This document shows, piece after piece, positions 7,301-8,288 of a stretch of 8,288 nt of DNA. This DNA is from an uncultured Selenomonadales bacterium (GTDB lineage Bacteria > Bacillota > Negativicutes > Selenomonadales > Selenomonadaceae), in NCBI GenBank assembly GCA_946547205.1, contig CAMNPA010000036.1, positions 1 through 8,288 of the forward strand. The letters run 5' to 3'. The translations under genes were made by a program, and so were the position numbers. Below the pieces are notes generated by a model that saw nothing but the letters and a program-made list of their open reading frames with translations, ran no database searches and had not been told where the DNA came from. How positions within the stretch are numbered: the first letter of the stretch is position 1; every line of letters begins with the position of its first letter.

Positions 7301-7645
7301 AACGGCCAAGACGTGCTTATTGCCAACTCGGTGTTTGCGGGCGATGACTTTGCTGTTAATGATGAGCCGCGTAAAAAATCGGAATTTATTTCTGCTTACG
7401 ATATCGAAGAGGGTATCAGCATTCAGAATGTCGGAGAATTTCGCGCCTTCACGAACAAATTCAACGCGAATCAATACATCTGGGGCGAACATATCGACAT
7501 CAACAACCGTGATTTCGCAAGAGTGCTCAGAAGCGTTCAAGGAGCCTATTCTGCGCAACGTGGAAACGACCCGCATAAAATTTTCGTGGAGCCGATTTTT
7601 ATCTTAGAGCTGAAAGGTTTTATGGAGTTGGTTGCCCATGCTTAA
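4310..7645 (+). CDS. Large protein: unknown N-terminal region fused to an Hsp70/actin-type ATPase domain
   Basis: The 1111-residue protein has two parts. Residues 1 to about 570 are unrecognised; landmarks are SIPDVWARPILFRMAL (59-74), GEWRALLAMLALQ (90-102), a helical stretch near 205-280, and ELWPNFKRPGWDKYYLYYE (469-487) followed by an aromatic patch. Residues from about 570 carry the Hsp70/actin ATPase motifs in the correct order: GVDFGTSST (574-582, phosphate-1 loop), SYPTAF (724-729), an ExKAGA stretch (E765, Hsp70-like helix), LDIGAGTTDISVI (788-800, phosphate-2 with D789 and D796), YVGGNGSRIF (913-922, adenosine loop) and KVEVARGM (965-972). No signal or membrane segment is seen, so it is cytosolic. 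Unlike DnaK, the ATPase domain is C-terminal and no substrate-binding domain follows. Large actin-like proteins such as SrfB are a distant architectural comparison only. It follows the tubulin-like gene by 27 bases and overlaps the next gene by 8. The ATPase fold is well supported; chaperone, filament or switch function is open. Confidence 0.88.
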   Translation: MPNVLLPRLSENAIIAPTKAGQWEDAAGLERSRFLKGLSDGLAVAEEDRRVQDIYNIDSIPDVWARPILFRMALFTTKGFDANLHKKVLGEWRALLAMLALQDMRHLPITVEAVHLDQSDQLGKTLLMLAPQDSVGLPTRNSPWNDIYVISYTGKPLAITSPTTLVATSADYGTALEGQLTEPWSDNGQYLTDPIPHLIPNELSGLHMWLKELDNSLRNSIPANVQTQNETCSQLLKTLDEYIKDVHNALNGNFPSAGNLIDAGLNMHIGLSQFLNKKVQAAPPKPSDSAVLLRTTGARQGTKPLLLVSQQMLQHLSVSRGVSLAQIVVWTGITAADVKNHSLTNDKTMINGVPLNGAEWRRPEEFFTDRLVIHSGGNALKSILKVPGSDLLSQEDMSVILPLRSEILDYFTPQEIVRNCRLEKSGNEIKVEFTFPISGINKTGAEYRVEKSYPMQEVLFLLNNVPIIELWPNFKRPGWDKYYLYYENSDAQNMVQGAGYDYLYVYPWAYGKNIAGDTPNQGLANRYTARLSGFPEALICTTNSMTEGGIYAGIVLLEEPEPVAAQMGNVWQVGVDFGTSSTMLFCRSGKGNPKPLALQPNLFQVTESGEMRARTYRNFIPSSTKDQQEGSFLSIFQLLNGDLLHGKIPNIRPLQDGNVFWLLSADGTDAEDFRNNSSQIDTNLKWGSDQISQLKLSAFVKQICLQILAEAAKNGVGAISWNFSYPTAFSPNQTMTFQTTCRNAVQEAMQDSGFIVHEKPEFWPESKAGAYYFNQLGGIHFAGGAVCLDIGAGTTDISVISGEPAKIVYHTSLQFAGRYLFQSIYKHYDIFASSLELGGMGKEQRNALIDADLRKHSDEYQYGLTHMTVRGDVQKVLQLTQFAAAGLFYYIGGLVSLLHEKGIYQGNEVPDIYVGGNGSRIFPWICGGMFTDDNPYLTVFQDMLVAASGLQLGDAFQMVLSDTPKVEVARGMIENKPFNHGSFFNALQIAQDLFGRANGQDVLIANSVFAGDDFAVNDEPRKKSEFISAYDIEEGISIQNVGEFRAFTNKFNANQYIWGEHIDINNRDFARVLRSVQGAYSAQRGNDPHKIFVEPIFILELKGFMELVAHA
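7624..7627 (+). promoter_or_regulatory. Shine-Dalgarno inside the upstream coding region
   Basis: GGAG lies 10 bases before the ATG at 7638, within the last codons of the preceding gene. Together with the 8-base overlap it suggests translational coupling. Confidence 0.5.
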
Positions 7646-8288
7646 CATCACAGGTAAGTTGCGCGTCTTGGCGTTATGTCTGACTTTGTTCGCCGCCACT
7701 GCTTTTGCCGAACCACCCGACGCAAATTCCAATGAAGGGCGCATAACGGACGGCATTGGAGCGGGGCAAATAAGCTCATCTGCAACGGATGACAAAGCCC
7801 TGTTTAACGATCCGAATGACGGCATACCGGAAAATGAAGCTGACTCCGAAGCGGACAATGCTGAAACCGAAGCCGGCAACGTTGCAAATAACACTCAAGG
7901 GAACGCCGCTGCCGGTAACCAAGGTGCGGCAAAAGGGGGTTCCGACGTGGCAGAAACAAAAGATAAAACAGAAACTCCACTGCCAAATCCCAACAATGTT
8001 GAAGAAAAGAATAACGGGAATTTCTATATAATCCTCATTCTTGATATATTGCTGGGCTTGTTGATTGTTTTGTGCCTCATCGTCCTTTGGAAAATGAACG
8101 ACAGATTGCGGAAAGTCGAAAGAAGCTCGAAAGGCAATGACGCGTCTGCAAGCAAGGAATCTGCGGCATTGGTCTCAATCGAGAAAAAAATTGCGGAAAT
8201 CGAAAATGTTGTCGGGGAACTTCGACGGACAGTCGCGGAGATGTATCCGTTCTTCCGAAACAATACGACGCGGCAAGCGGAAGAAATT
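7638..8288 (+). CDS. Single-pass membrane protein with signal peptide, acidic linker and cytoplasmic coiled coil (3' partial)
   Basis: The frame is open from ATG 7638 to the end of the window (217 codons), so the C-terminus is missing. Residues 1-24 form a signal peptide (basic N-terminus, LALCLTLFAATAFA core, likely cleavage after AFA at 24). Residues 25 to about 127 are low-complexity and polar, rich in Asn, Asp, Glu and Ala, with net acidic charge. Residues 129-151 (YIILILDILLGLLIVLCLIVLW) form one membrane segment, followed at once by basic residues (K152, R156, R158, K159), which places the tail in the cytoplasm. The tail (about 152-203) is helical and heptad-like (LRKVER; IEKKIAEIENVVGELRRTVAEM), suggesting a coiled coil. 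The expected topology is N-terminus outside and tail inside (type I). The ATG lies inside the previous gene with an 8-base overlap (ATGCTTAA). The tail could dock onto the actin-like or tubulin-like protein; this is inference. I do not recognise a family. Confidence 0.85.
   Translation, partial: MLNITGKLRVLALCLTLFAATAFAEPPDANSNEGRITDGIGAGQISSSATDDKALFNDPNDGIPENEADSEADNAETEAGNVANNTQGNAAAGNQGAAKGGSDVAETKDKTETPLPNPNNVEEKNNGNFYIILILDILLGLLIVLCLIVLWKMNDRLRKVERSSKGNDASASKESAALVSIEKKIAEIENVVGELRRTVAEMYPFFRNNTTRQAEEI

Noticed and set aside
4310..7645. Actin-like gene as DnaK
   Set aside because: The ATPase domain is C-terminal after ~570 unrelated residues, no substrate-binding domain follows, and there is no grpE or dnaJ neighbour.
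7789..8031. Plus-strand open frame of 80 codons rich in Lys, Thr and Pro
   Set aside because: It overlaps the single-pass membrane protein in another frame; that protein's signal peptide, TM segment and coiled-coil pattern make its frame the real one.

Overview
The window is one tightly packed, single-strand (+) gene cluster of six genes with no RNA genes, mobile elements, CRISPR arrays or clear terminators. Gaps between genes are 27 to 65 bases and the last junction is an 8-base overlap, so it reads as one operon whose beginning and end both lie outside the window. The host is a bacterium of medium GC content. Two ribosome binding sites share the 9-mer TAGAAAGGA, which complements an extended 16S tail of the Firmicutes type (CCUCCUUUCUA) rather than the shorter E. 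coli tail. A Firmicute or Negativicute-like anaerobe is my guess; this is inference, and I cannot name the species.

Layout: (1) 1-876, 3' part of an HtrA/DegP-type serine protease with a complete His-Asp-Ser triad and one PDZ domain; (2) 942-2234, a lipoprotein with a von Willebrand factor A (vWA)-like domain; (3) 2263-2745, a small protein with four predicted membrane segments; (4) 2777-4282, a tubulin/FtsZ-superfamily GTPase-like protein with the GGTGAAG signature; (5) 4310-7645, a 1111-residue protein with an unrecognised ~570-residue N-terminal region followed by an Hsp70/actin-type ATPase domain; (6) 7638 to beyond the window end, a protein with a signal peptide, an acidic Asn/Ala-rich extracytoplasmic linker, one membrane segment and a cytoplasmic helical, coiled-coil-like tail.

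Gene order runs from outside the cell to inside and back to the membrane: an exported protease, a surface-anchored vWA protein, a polytopic membrane protein, a cytosolic tubulin-like GTPase, a cytosolic actin-like ATPase, and a single-pass protein that could link the two sides. My working hypothesis is an envelope-spanning machine in which vWA and PDZ modules outside the cytoplasmic membrane are coupled to two nucleotide-dependent, possibly filament-forming proteins inside. FtsZ/tubulin-like proteins beside vWA and membrane-protein genes have, as far as I recall, been noted by comparative genomics. The combination with an actin-like fusion protein, an HtrA protease and the single-pass linker looks poorly described. 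None of the functional roles can be proven from the sequence alone.
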